This document shows, piece by piece, positions 24,301 through 36,300 of a stretch of DNA of 64,000 nucleotides. The stretch comes from LMUY01 sp965199555 (GTDB taxonomy: Bacteria; Pseudomonadota; Alphaproteobacteria; Acetobacterales; Acetobacteraceae), in NCBI GenBank assembly GCA_965199555.1, contig CBDASJ010000020.1:62001-126000 (forward strand). The letters run 5' to 3'. Positions within the stretch are counted from its first letter, which is position 1, and every line of letters starts with the position of its first letter. The notes beneath the pieces are model-generated. The model worked only from the letters and a program-made list of their open reading frames with translations, did no database searches and was not told the DNA's origin. A program made the position numbers and the translations under genes.

Positions 24301-27300
24301 GGGTAACGGTGCCGTTGCCCGGCAGTGCCCCGAGCACCACGCGCAACCCGCCAGGCGCACCGCCGGTGGGCGGCTGGATGCCAATGGCCGTGGCACCGCC
24401 GTTCTCCCCCACCGACAGCGTCGGGGAAGACAGCGACAGGGGTGGCGCGCCCGTTCCTGTTCCGGGCGCCGTCACCGTGATCGACACCGTGCCGGTGGCC
24501 GTCAGCCCGTCCGCGTCCGCAGTGACGTAGGTGAAGCCATCCGAGCCGACATAGCCATCAGCCGGCGTGTAAAGGATCTTGCCGTCCTGGATCGTGGCCG
24601 TGCCATTCGCCGGGAGCGTCACGGCGGTCAGCACCAGCCCGCTGCCGCTGTCGTTCGCCAGCACGTCGATGAGCACCGACTTACCGGACACCACCGTCGC
24701 CGTGTCCGCCCCCGCCACCGGCGCGCCGGGATGGACCGGGGCGGCGGTGACGGTGACCGACACCGCCGCCGTGACCGCCTGGCCGTTCGCGTCCGTGGTG
24801 ACGTAGCTGAATGTGTCCGTTCCGACGTAGCCGGCGGTCGGCGTGTAAAGGATTTGGCCGTCCTGGATCGTCGCCGTGCCGTCCGCCGGGGCCGTCACGG
24901 CGGTCAGCACCAGCCTGGCGCCAGTGTCGTTCGCCAGCACGTCGATCAACACCGACTTGCCCGACACCACCGTGGCCGTGTCCGCCCCCGCCACCGGGGC
25001 GCCGGGCTGGACCGGAGCGGCGGTGACGGTGACCGACACCGCCGCCGTGACCGCTTGGCCGTTCGCGTCCGTGGTGACGTAGCTGAACGCATCCGTTCCG
25101 ACGTAGCCGGCGGTTGGCGTGTAAAGGATTTGGCCGTTCTGGATCGTCGCCGTGCCGTCCGCCGGGGCCGTCACGGCGGTCAGCACCAAGCCGGTGCCGC
25201 TGTCGTTCGCCAGAACGTCGATCAGCACCGACTTGCCGGAAACCACCGTGGCCGTGTCCGCCCCTGCGACCGGGGTGCCGGGCTGGACCGGGGCAGCGGT
25301 GACGGTGACCAACACCGCCGCCGTGACCGCCCGGCCGTTCGCGTCCGTGGTGACGTAGCTGAACGTGTCGGGGCCAACATAGCCAGCCGTCGGAGTGTAA
25401 AGGATTTGACCGTTCTGGATCGTCGCCGTGCCGTCCGCCGGGGCCGTCACGGCGGTCAGCACCAACCCGGTGCCAGTGTCGTTTGCCAGCACGTCGATCA
25501 ACACCGACTGGCCGGACACCACCGTGGCCGAGTCCGCCCCCGCGACCGGTGCGCCGGGCTGGACCGGGGCGGCGGTGACGGTGACCGAAACCGCCGCCGT
25601 GACCGCTTGGCCGTTCGCGTCCGTGGTGACGTAGCTGAATGTGTCGGTCCCGACGTAGCCGGCAGTTGGCGTGTATAGGATTTGGCCGTTCTGGATCGTC
25701 GCCGTGCCGTCCGCCGGAGCCGTCACCGCGGTCAGCACCAGCCCGGTGCCGCTGTCGTTCGCCAGCACGTCGATCAACACCGACTTGCCCGACACCACCG
25801 TCGCCGTGTCCGCGCCCGCGACCGGCGCGCCGGGTTGGACCGGGGCAGCGGTGACGGTGACCGACACCGCCGCCGTGACCGCCCGGCCGGTCGTATCCGT
25901 CGCGACGTAGCTGAAGCTATCCGGGCCCACGTAACCGGCGGTCGGCGTGTAGAGGATTTCACCGTCCTCCAGCACCACGGTGCCATTTGCAGGGGCGGTG
26001 ACGGACGTGAGCACCAGGTTCGCGCCGCTATCGTTCGCCAGCACGTCGATCAGCACCGACTTGCCGGACACCACCGTCGCCGCATCCGCCGCGGCGGCCG
26101 GCGCGGGCGGCACGATCAACACCGTTACCGCAACGCTGGCAGTGCGCCCGCTGCTATCGGTTTCCGTGTAGGTGAAGCCGTCCGACCCGAGATACCCGGC
26201 GGCGGCCACGTAGCGAATCGCGTTGCCCACGATCTGTGCCGTGCCGTGTTGCGGCGTGCTGACGCTGCTGAGCGCCAGGCCGCTGCCCTGGTCGTTGGCC
26301 AGGACGTCCACCGTGGCCGTGCCGCCTTCCTGCACCGTGACGGTGTCCGGATTGGCGACCGGGCCGATCGGCAGCGCCGCCGCGCCCACTTGCGACACGG
26401 AAACAAAGGCCGGATGGGTGCCGAAGGTCGTGAGGCCGAACTCCAGTGCCAGCGCGTCGGCAGCCGGCACGTGGCTCAGGTCGATCGTCACCGTGTGCGG
26501 GCCCGTGGCCAGGTCTAGCCTGCCGTCCGCGGTGAGCCCGCTGACCGACACGCCTTGCGCCAGGAAGACGGTGCCGTTCGCCTGGATGTCCAGCAGGTCG
26601 TCCGTGCCGCTTAGCCCGACGGAGCCCAGCACGGAGCGGCCCGTGGCGGTGTCGCGCAACGCGACCTCGAACGCGTCGCCGGCGGCGCCGCTGTCCTGGA
26701 ACAACTGGCCGCCCACCAGGGTGAAGGACAGCGTGGCCTGCCCTGGCGACAAGGTGAAGTCCTGCGTCAGGGAGGAGATCTGGTTGCGCACCTCCGACAG
26801 CGTCGCCTGTCCGTTGGCAACGGTGACGCCGCCTGCCTCCGTCCAGCCGAAGCCGCCGGCGGACGGATTGGTGACGGAAAAGCCGCCGTTGGTGAGCAGG
26901 CCGGGCGCCGCGGCCGGCGTGGCCGGGGCAAGCGGCGCATTGCTGCCCGCCGGCGCGGCGCCGAGCTGGGCCTCCACGTCCCCGCGGGTCACCACGGGTG
27001 CGGTCGCCTTCTGCGCCTGCGCGTAGGCGATGTCCTCCGCCGCGGGGAAGATGCGGACGCCTTCGTTCAAGTCCAGGCTCATCAGCGCGCCGGGCACCGC
27101 GCTGTCCGGGAAGTCCGGGATACCGAGCGCGTGGCCATACTCGTGCTCCAGCACCGTCAGCAGGTCGAACTCGGTGGCCGCTGCCATGCCGGGCAGCGCC
27201 ACCAGGGTGCCGTTCGGCCCGGCGGTGAACGCGCTGTTGTCCAGCCCGGTGTACCAGCCGACGCCCAAGGCGTTGGCATCGATGTTGATCGTGTTGGACG

Positions 27301-30300
27301 CGGCGTCGTAATCGCCGATCGCACCGTCCGAGAGCTGACCCACCACGATGTGGGTCGTGGGCAGTATGGTGGCGGCGTTGGCGACCAGGCCGCTGTCGAT
27401 CCAGTACTGCCGGGCTTCCGTCGCCGCCCGGTTCACCTCGTCCAGCGTGAGGTTCGGGTTGGTGATCCCGAGGCTGGAAGCAGTGGACACGACGCCCAGT
27501 TGCGGCGCGTTGCCGTCGTTCGTGGCAGAGAACTGTACGTTGTTGAGGAAGTAGAACTCGCTGAGCGGATCGGACGCTGCGGTGACTGCCGTCAGTTGGC
27601 CCGAGGCGTCGAGCGCGAGGGTTTCATCCGATTCGAAGGTGCCCTGCGTGAGGGTGAAGGTGACCATATGGCCGGCCAGCGACTGCGGTATCTGCATGGC
27701 ATAGGTGTAGGTGGTGAACCAGGCCGGGTTTACCGCGAAGGTTTGCGATATGGCGTGCGCCGGGTCCAGCACACCGTTGTCGTCCGGCGTGACCGTAAGC
27801 GTCACCGTGCTGGCGGTGGTGACGACGAACGGCTCGAACAGTGAGAATTCGAGGTAGTTGGCGCCCGTCGGCGGTACCAGCAGCCGATCATGGGTGAGGG
27901 TGGTGAAGTTGGTGAAGGCATCAGCGATCGACTTGACGACCGGCGTGATCAGATTGGCGCCCCCGAGGCTTTTCGCCACCGCCGAGAAGAAATCCCGGAT
28001 GGCCGTCGGCCCGCCCAGCAGCAGTTCGTAGTCGGACCGGCTGGAGCCGTCCGGATTGGTGGTGGGGAATATGCCGTCGATCAGCGCACCGAGCGCGTTG
28101 TTGAGCGTCTGGATGAACTGCCCGATCCCAGAGCCGGTGGTGGACGTAACCGTCGGGTCCTGCAACGGATTGGCAGTGTAGAGCTGGTGATACAGATTAT
28201 AGGCGGTCTGCAGCGGCACGTTGGTGGGCGCTGCCTCTGCCATGCTTTGCAGCTTGGTATCGATGAGGCCCAGCCAGGTGGTCTGCTGGCTGCCGATCTG
28301 CTGCGCAGTCGGGTCGATCGGACCGTTCGTGCTCGCAGCGGCGGCCACGGCGGTGGCGAGCTTGGAGCGGTTGGAGAACGCCTCGTTCAACGCGGCGGTC
28401 AGCGTCTGCCCGAATGCCTTGCTCACGGCGTTCAGCAGCGACGGCGCGTTGAGCTGGAACACGAACAGCCCGGTGATGTCAGCCGTCACGTTGTTGGTGC
28501 CGAGCCCGGCGAGTCCCTGGAAGCCGAAGGTGTAGCCGCTGCCGCCCTGGAACGACCAACCGGGCAGCGAGTAGCTGAACGGGAAGCGCCCGGCCGGGTT
28601 GGGGATGTCCGCGCTGGCAGCCTTGCCGCCATCCGTCGTCAATCCCCCGGCGTTGACGCCGGTGATCGTGCCGCCGGTCAGCTTCGTCACAACGGGCTTC
28701 AGCACGTAGCCGTTCGGCTGCAACAGGTAGGTCAGCAGCGACTGGTTGGTGCCCGACTCGAAGTCGCCGTTGAAAACCGTCTGCAGCGTGGTCGGCTGCC
28801 CCGGCGTTCCCGTGCTGGGCAGTGTGGAGGCATTCACGCCTAGGCTGGCCGAACCCGTCGGGTGATATTGTGCACCACCGCCGCCCGGCGAATAGTAGAA
28901 CCCTTCGCCCACGCCCTCCCGTATCTGCCCAAACAAGGCGGAGTTGAGCGATGCCAAGATGCCGCCGGTCGATTGGTCGGCCTTGTCGCCGGTGACCGCG
29001 GTGGGGTTGACGGCATACCAGCCGGCGCTGGTGTACAGCGCCTCGGCTCCGGCCTCCCCGAACCCGTCGACGGTCGCGCGCAACCCCTTGTCGCTCAGCC
29101 GGCGGTCGATGACGCTGCCGTCGAATTGCTGGATGGAGGTGTTGACCGTTCCGGCATACCAGGACAGCAGCCGGTTGTCCGGGCCGCCGATACCGGCCGG
29201 CGCACCCAGGGACGTGGCGTTGGAGCCGAAATCGTCGAAGCCGAAGCCCGTCACCGCGTTGAGGTTCAGGCTGACATCCTGGTTGGCGATGGCCTCGCCG
29301 TTGAAGGTGAAGGTGTAGGCCGCCACCGGTGCGAACGACTGATAGCCGGCCTTTGTACCGGCATTGATGTTGAGCCCGCCCAGAGTGGAATCGAGCGTGC
29401 TGGATTGCGGGAAGGTCTGGTTGGCGCTCTGCTGATAGTAGTTCTCGGCGTAACCCTCATTGCTCCACCGGGTGACGGTCGGATCGGCGAAGTTGCTGCC
29501 GTAGCCGATCGGGTTGATCAGCAGGTCGAGGGCATTGGCATAGGTGATCACGGTCTCGATGCCGGCCTTGAGTGCCTTCAGGGCATTATAGGCGGCCGTC
29601 AGCTCCTCGATCGTGGTGACTGCACCGGCAACCAATTCCGGGTTGGCCGCGGTGACGGCAGCCGTGGCGCCGACCCCCAGAACCAAGCCAGCCTGAAGCA
29701 GTGTGCTCAGCGCCTCCACGTCCTTGGCGATCGCCTCCAACGGGATCTGTAACGTTTGTTGCACGCTGTCCGCCGACTCGGGATCGAGCGACGTGACGGT
29801 GATGTTCTTGATGGCCGGGTAGTAGGCGTCGAACCGCTCGACGATGGCGCTGTTGACGGATGCGCCGCGGTCCTGGCCGATGAACTGCACCGATGCGCCG
29901 GAGCCAAGCAGGCCCTTGCCCGTTTGCGTGTTAAGGTCGACCAGCGCGGCGAAGATCGCATCCGCCGCGGCCTCGGCGAATCCGGTGTCGGAGATGTCGC
30001 TTTCCGACGTCCAGTCGGAGACCAGCACCACGGCCTTGCCGGCGATCAGCGCCGCGGCGCCGACCTTGCTCGGGTCATCCAGGTCGACCCACTGGCCGTT
30101 CAGCTTGTTGTACTCAAGGATCACGCCGCCGCCATCCGCCTGCAGGACGGCGCGGCCGAACTGGATGAAGTCCGCCGGGGTTTGCAGCGACTGCGCCGTG
30201 CCGGAGAAGAAAGAGCCGCTCGTGGTGACGTTGGCGCCGAGCAGCGTGTTGGCGTTGAACACGAAACCGTCCGTCAGCACCGTGACCGGGCCGTAGGACT

Positions 30301-33300
30301 GGCCTGGCAGCGGCCCGACCGCGGCCGTCTGGAACGAGCTGGAAACGCGCTGTTCCGTCTTGTCGATGGACACGCCCCAGTAGATCTGCTGCCCGGCGGT
30401 GAGGATCGCCGCGAAGGACGGGTCGAAGATCACCCTTGTCTCGCCCGGCTTCAACGGGTTGGCGGGGTCGTTGGCGATGACCTGCGGCATGCTGGTGCCG
30501 TCCTTCACCAGGTACGTCTTGCCTTGCAGGAAGCCGGCGAACCCGACCGGCGGCGTGTAGATGCGCCCCGGGTCGCCGTCCGCGTCGGCCGGCAGGTCCG
30601 GCGCGTTGCCGCCGTTCAGCAGGGTGATGCGCGTGCGCGGCGGGTCGCTGGGCCACAGCCCCTGCCCTGACGGCTCGGCGCTGACGTACAGGTAGCTTTG
30701 CGTGCCCGTGCCAGCCAGCGTCGGGTCGACCAGCCAGTCGAACACCAACCGCTGCACCCCGGTCGTCGCTGGGTCGACGTCCACCGTGCCGGTGGGTCCG
30801 AGCAACGTGAGCGGCGCGTTGAAGTCCACCGACAGGCCGACGCTTTCCGCGCCGACGCTGATGCCCGGCAGCGTCACGGGCGGCGCGTCGTTCAACGAAA
30901 TGGTCGCCGCATTGAAGTCGAGCGGATCGACCCGCGGGTTAAGGGAAGCGGGGCCAAGCGTCGCCGGGCTGGAGGCCTGCTTCTCCAACGCGGCGACATC
31001 GAAGACCACCACGTTGTCGATGCCGGAGAACAGCGCGTAGAGCTTCTGGTTGGCCGGGTCGAGCACCAGGCTGGTCAGGAACGAGTCCGGGATCGGCGTG
31101 GTGGAGCCGAGCACGCGGGCACCGGCGCCGAGCGTGTTGAACGGGTCGTAGATGACGGTGATCTTGCTGCCCGTGTCGTGCAGCACCTCGTTGTAGTACG
31201 CCTGCTCCGGGTTCTCCGAATACATCAGCGGCAGGCCGTAATCGCCAACGAAGGCGTACAGCAGGTTGGTGGTGATCGCGACGCCGGACGCGTTGTGGTT
31301 GTCCAGGTCGTAGTACTGGGATGTCGACTTGTAGTATTGCTGTGACAACGGCACCGCCGGGTCGCCGCCGGAGCCGTAGGCCGTGACACCGATGGGCTTG
31401 TCGTTGATCGCCAGGCTCAGCGCTGCACCTCCGGCATTGATCGAAACGGTGACCTTCGACGGATCGGCGCTGGCGCCGAGTTGCAGCGTGTTGAACCCGT
31501 CATTGTAGTTGCCACGGGTGGTGAACGCCATGCGCAGCGGGTCGCTGGTGGGGGTGATCTGGTAAAGGTCGTAGCCGACCTCGGCCGAGTAGATCACCTG
31601 CAGGTAGTCACCGGCGTTCTTGCCCGTGGCGTCGTTCGGATTGATGTCGACGATCTGGATGACGCTTTCGTCCCGCCCGCCGGAGATGTAGCTGTTCGGC
31701 CCGGCGAACAGGCGGGACGCGGGAACGCCCACGAACAGCCGCGTGCCGTCCGCATTGATCGCCAGCGTGCTGATGTAGCCCGTGCTTTGCGGCGGCAGGC
31801 CGAAGATCGCGCCGCCGAGACTGATGGTCGTGTAGGTGCCGAAGCTGGCCAGGCCGTAGCGCAGGTCGATCCGGTACACCACGCCGGTGCCGGCCGCGTA
31901 GAGGTAGTTGCCGCTGCTATCCAGCGTCAGCGCCGTGACCACGTCGTTGCCGGGCAGGTCGATATGGCCGCTCGGGTCATACCTGGTGATGTTGCCGCTT
32001 GAATCGACGGTGATCCCGGTGCCTGTCGGGTTGAACAAGGCGTGGGTGAACCCGTCCAGGATGTCGATGCCGTGCAAGGTGGCGATGTAGACCCGCGACG
32101 AATCCGGCGTCGTCACTGTGGCCAGCGGCGTGGCCTTCAGCGGGATCTGCTGGATGACCTGGTTGGTCGCCGTGGTGTTGGTGCCGACCGGCACGTTCTC
32201 CTGCGTGCGGTCGATGATGTCGAGCGAGTTGTTCTGCTGGCTGGCCACATAGGCGAACCCGCCACGGTTGCTGAGCGTGGCGCTGACCCCGTCATTGTAG
32301 CGGCCCGGGATCAGTCCGGTGCCGACCACGATGTCCACCGCACCCAGCAGCACGTTGGTCGGGACGATGACGGTGATGGTGTAGATCGGCGAAGCGATGC
32401 CGCCCACCAATTCCGCGATGCTGTAGGTGGCGTCGCCATAGGTGACGATCGCGAGCGGCGAGGTGCTGCCCACCGCGAAGAACTCGACATGCGTGTCCTT
32501 CGGGTCCGGGATGTTGGTCACCTGGATGGTGATAGTCGCCAGGCTGGTCAGCGTGGAATAGTTCTGCACCGCCAGCGACTGGATGACGGGCGCGGCCTGC
32601 GGCACGCCGGGCGGCGGCGCCGTGACGGTGGATTGGACGTGCAGCAACCCCGCATGGTTGGTGGTGTCGACCACGATCGGCGTCATCGTGTAGGTTTTGT
32701 TGTTGAAGCTGGCGAATTGCTGGATCTCGTTTGCCTGCTGCTCCAGCGGCAGGACGAGGCTGAAGCCGTAGGCGGCAATGGCGGCGCCGGCCAGTATGGC
32801 CGGGAAGGTTCCGGTCGCCACCCCGGCCGCGGCGATGGTGCCACCCGCCGCCAACAGGAAGAAGCTGCCCGCCTCGTCCAGGCCGGACACCGACACGGTG
32901 GTCAGTTGCTGCGCCGTGCGGGCGACCAGGATGTTGCCGCCCCGCGTCAACCCTGGGTATGGCGGCGATGCGGAGCGTGCGATGCCGTCCGCGCCGATCA
33001 CCCCGTCGTCGATCACCGACCAGACCGTCTTCAGCGCACCGTTCGGCCCGATGGGCAGGCTGTCCTGGTAGAAGAAGTAAACCGCATCGCCGGGCGAGCC
33101 GACGGACGGGGCGACCGGCACGGCGATCTGCACCGGCGCCGCCAGCACGGCACCCCCCAGGTCGAGATGGAACGCGCCGGCGAAGCTGAACTCGCCCGGG
33201 CTTTGTTCCGGCACCGGGATCGCCAGTTGGCTTTCCGTCATGGTGGTGACGGACACGGTGGTGTTGGCCGCCAGCGCGCCGGCGCCGATGCCGAGCTGCA

Positions 33301-36300
33301 CCCCGTCGGCGTTGCGGATCACGCCGCCCTGCGCACCGATGGTGGCGCTGTTCGCCACGAGCGGTTCGGCCACCTGCAATCGCACGTCGGCCTCGCCGTA
33401 TTCGTAGATCACCCGGATATCGACGGTGCCGTCCGACACGGCGGTGATCAGCCCGTTGGCGTCCACGGTGGCGATGCCGCTGTCCATCGACACGTAGGTC
33501 ACGTGGTCCGCCGCACCCCGGACGAATTGCTGCTCCAAGTCGCCCAGGCTGGTGACGATCTGCCGGGTCGCACCCACCGTCAGCGTGGCGGTGGCCGGAT
33601 AGGCCTCGATGCCAAACAGTTGGGTGAGCAACCCGACGCCGTCCGTGGGCGTGCCGACGGACACGACGGTGGCGGTGGCAATGCCGCCGCGGCTGGCGCG
33701 CAGCACGGTGTAGCCGTTGCCCACCGCCGTCAGGATGCCATCCGTCCGGACCGTCGCCACGGCGCTGTTGTCCGTGGTGGCGCCCACGTAGCTGAGCGGC
33801 ACCAGCACGCCCTTCTGGTCGGTGAAGTCCGCATAGGCCTCCACCTCGGCCACCGTGCCGGCGACGGTGAACTGGATGTTGTCCTGCAGGAAATCGACGT
33901 GGGTCAACGCCGCGGCGCTGACGTGGATGGTAACTGTCGCGGCCGCGGTTTGCAGGAAGCCGTCATCGGCCACCACCGTCAGCGTCGCATCGCCGGAGAA
34001 CCCGTTCGTGGGCGTGAACAACAGGCTTTGCCCGTCGATCGACAGCTCCGCCGTGCCGTTCGTGACGCCGACGATGCGGAAGGACAGCGTGTCGCCGAAC
34101 GGGTCGCTGGCAATGGCGGACAAGGCCAGCGAGTCGGCCAGGTCCACATGCGTCAGGAAGCTTGGCAGCGCCGTCGCCAGCACCGGGCCGCTATCGGCGC
34201 GCACGCCGTAATTGGCGGCGACCACCTGCGCATCCTGCGCGTCCACCCGGCCGTCGCCGGTGACGTCCGCCCCGGCGGCGCCGGCGGCCACGGACTGGCT
34301 GTCCAGCCCGTCGACCTTGCCGTCCCCGTTGGCGTCGCCCGCGAAGGACAGCGCCAGCGTGTAGCCCGCGGCGGCGCCCGCCACCGTCAGCCGGTAGAGC
34401 TGCGCTTCCGTCAGGGCGAACAAGGCGGTCACCTGGTTGCCGTTCGTCACGCTGGACAGCACGGTGGCGCCGTCGATCACCGGGGCGGACAGCGCTTCCC
34501 CGTTCAGCGCCGTCAGCGCCACGCGGACGATCACCGCGCCGTTGGCGGCAGACGCGACCTCCGACGGGCGCAGGCTGAAGGTGTAGGTGTTGCTGCGGCC
34601 GGCCGCGAGGGCGTCCGTGCGCGGATGGCCGGTGAACTGCGCCGCATCGCCCAGATCGGCGAGCACCGGCGTGCTGGTGACCGCCTGCGTGCCGGACGCC
34701 GCTGGGTAGCTGAGCGAGGAGCCGCCGCCACCACCCGCCACGGCCGCGATCAGCCGGCCCTGGGCGTCATACGCGTACATCTCGTCCGTCGCGTTGACGA
34801 TGTCGCGGGCGGATACCAGTTGGCCGGCCGCGTTGTAGGTGTAGGCGATGGTGTCGCCGCTGGTGGACTGCGCGCGGATGATGCGCCCGGCATTGTCGCG
34901 CACGAATTGGATGCCGCTGCCGTCCGGTGCGGTGACGCCGCTGCTGCCCAGGATCAGCTTGCCTTGCGGCGAGGTGATCTGCACCACACCGTTCTTCGGG
35001 TCGATCTGGTAGCCGATGCCGGTGGGCCCGGTCAGCAAGTAGCTGGCGCCCGTGCTGCCGGAAGGATTGTACGGCAGCCCGGTGGCACTGTCGTAGAACC
35101 GGCTGCCCGCCTTGATCAGCGTGGCCGTGTTCAGCATGGCGAGCGTCCAACCCGCCGCCGGGTCATCCGCGGTCCAGGCCGGGTGGTAAACCGTGGTGCT
35201 GCCGAGCTGCTGCGCCACCGGTGTGAAGGTGAAGCCGGTGCGCACCCCGTCCGGCCGGGTCAGGTACAGCCGGGTGTCTGTGGCGAAGGGGGCGTATGCG
35301 CCCTGCGCTTCCAGCCCGGTGGACGGCACGTTCAGTTGCAGCGCCACGTCATACGGGTTGAGCTGCCAGCCCGGCCCGAACAGCCCTGTGGTGCCGGCCT
35401 GGCTGGAATAATCCCGCTGCAAGCTGAACGGGATGCCGTCGAACGTCGCCTGCAGGTCCGTCACCTGGCGCTCGTACACGCCGGCGCCATCCTGCCCGTC
35501 GACCTCGATCGCGGTCTGCGTCGTGGAGACCTGGCCGGAGATGTTGGTGGCGGTAAGCAGCAGCGTGTAGAAGCCGGCTTGCAGCAGGCCCGGGTCCAGC
35601 GCGGCAAGCGTGCCGTTCACCTGGTTGGTGCCGCTGGCCAGCAGCGCGTAGCTGCCGACCGTGGTGCCGACGCCGTAGGCGATCTGCAACGTCCAGCTAT
35701 CGAGATTACTGTCCGCGACCGTGCCCGCGATCGTGCCCGGCTCGGGGAGGAACGCGCCCTGCGTCGCTGGTGCGAAGGCCACCACGGGCGCGGCGGTTGC
35801 CGCCGGGTCGCGCGTCTTCAGCGTGAAGCTGGCCTGCCCCACCGCGCCATCGGCATCCACCGCGACGGCCAGCAGCTCGATCTTGCCGGGCTGCGTGGGG
35901 GTGATGGTGGCCGTGCCGTTTGCGTCCAGCGGCACGGCCACGCCGTTCTCATACAGCGTCAGGGACACGATGTTGGACAGCCCGGCGGCGATCGGCTGCA
36001 CCACCACCGGCTGGCCCGGCACGCTGGGGAAGCTGGGCGTCACGTTCAGCCGCACGTCGGGCGCGGGCAGGGACGCGAAGGCGCGCAGGTCGATCGTGTC
36101 CGCCGTCGTCAGCGTGCCGTCCGACACGAAGAAGGTCGGCGAGTACACGCCCGCCTGGCCCGGGCCGGGCGTCCAGGTGACGATGCCGGTGGACCGGTCC
36201 AGCACGGCGCCTTGCGGCAGGTCGGTGGCCGAGTAGGTGAGCACCGCGCCCTGCTCGGGCGTCGTGGCCCCCAGCGCGAAGCTGCCCGCACGGCCGATCA

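Noticed and set aside
24450..26375. Regular direct repeats as a possible CRISPR array
   Set aside because: Units are 276 bp, lie in frame in a coding region and have no short repeat/spacer pattern.
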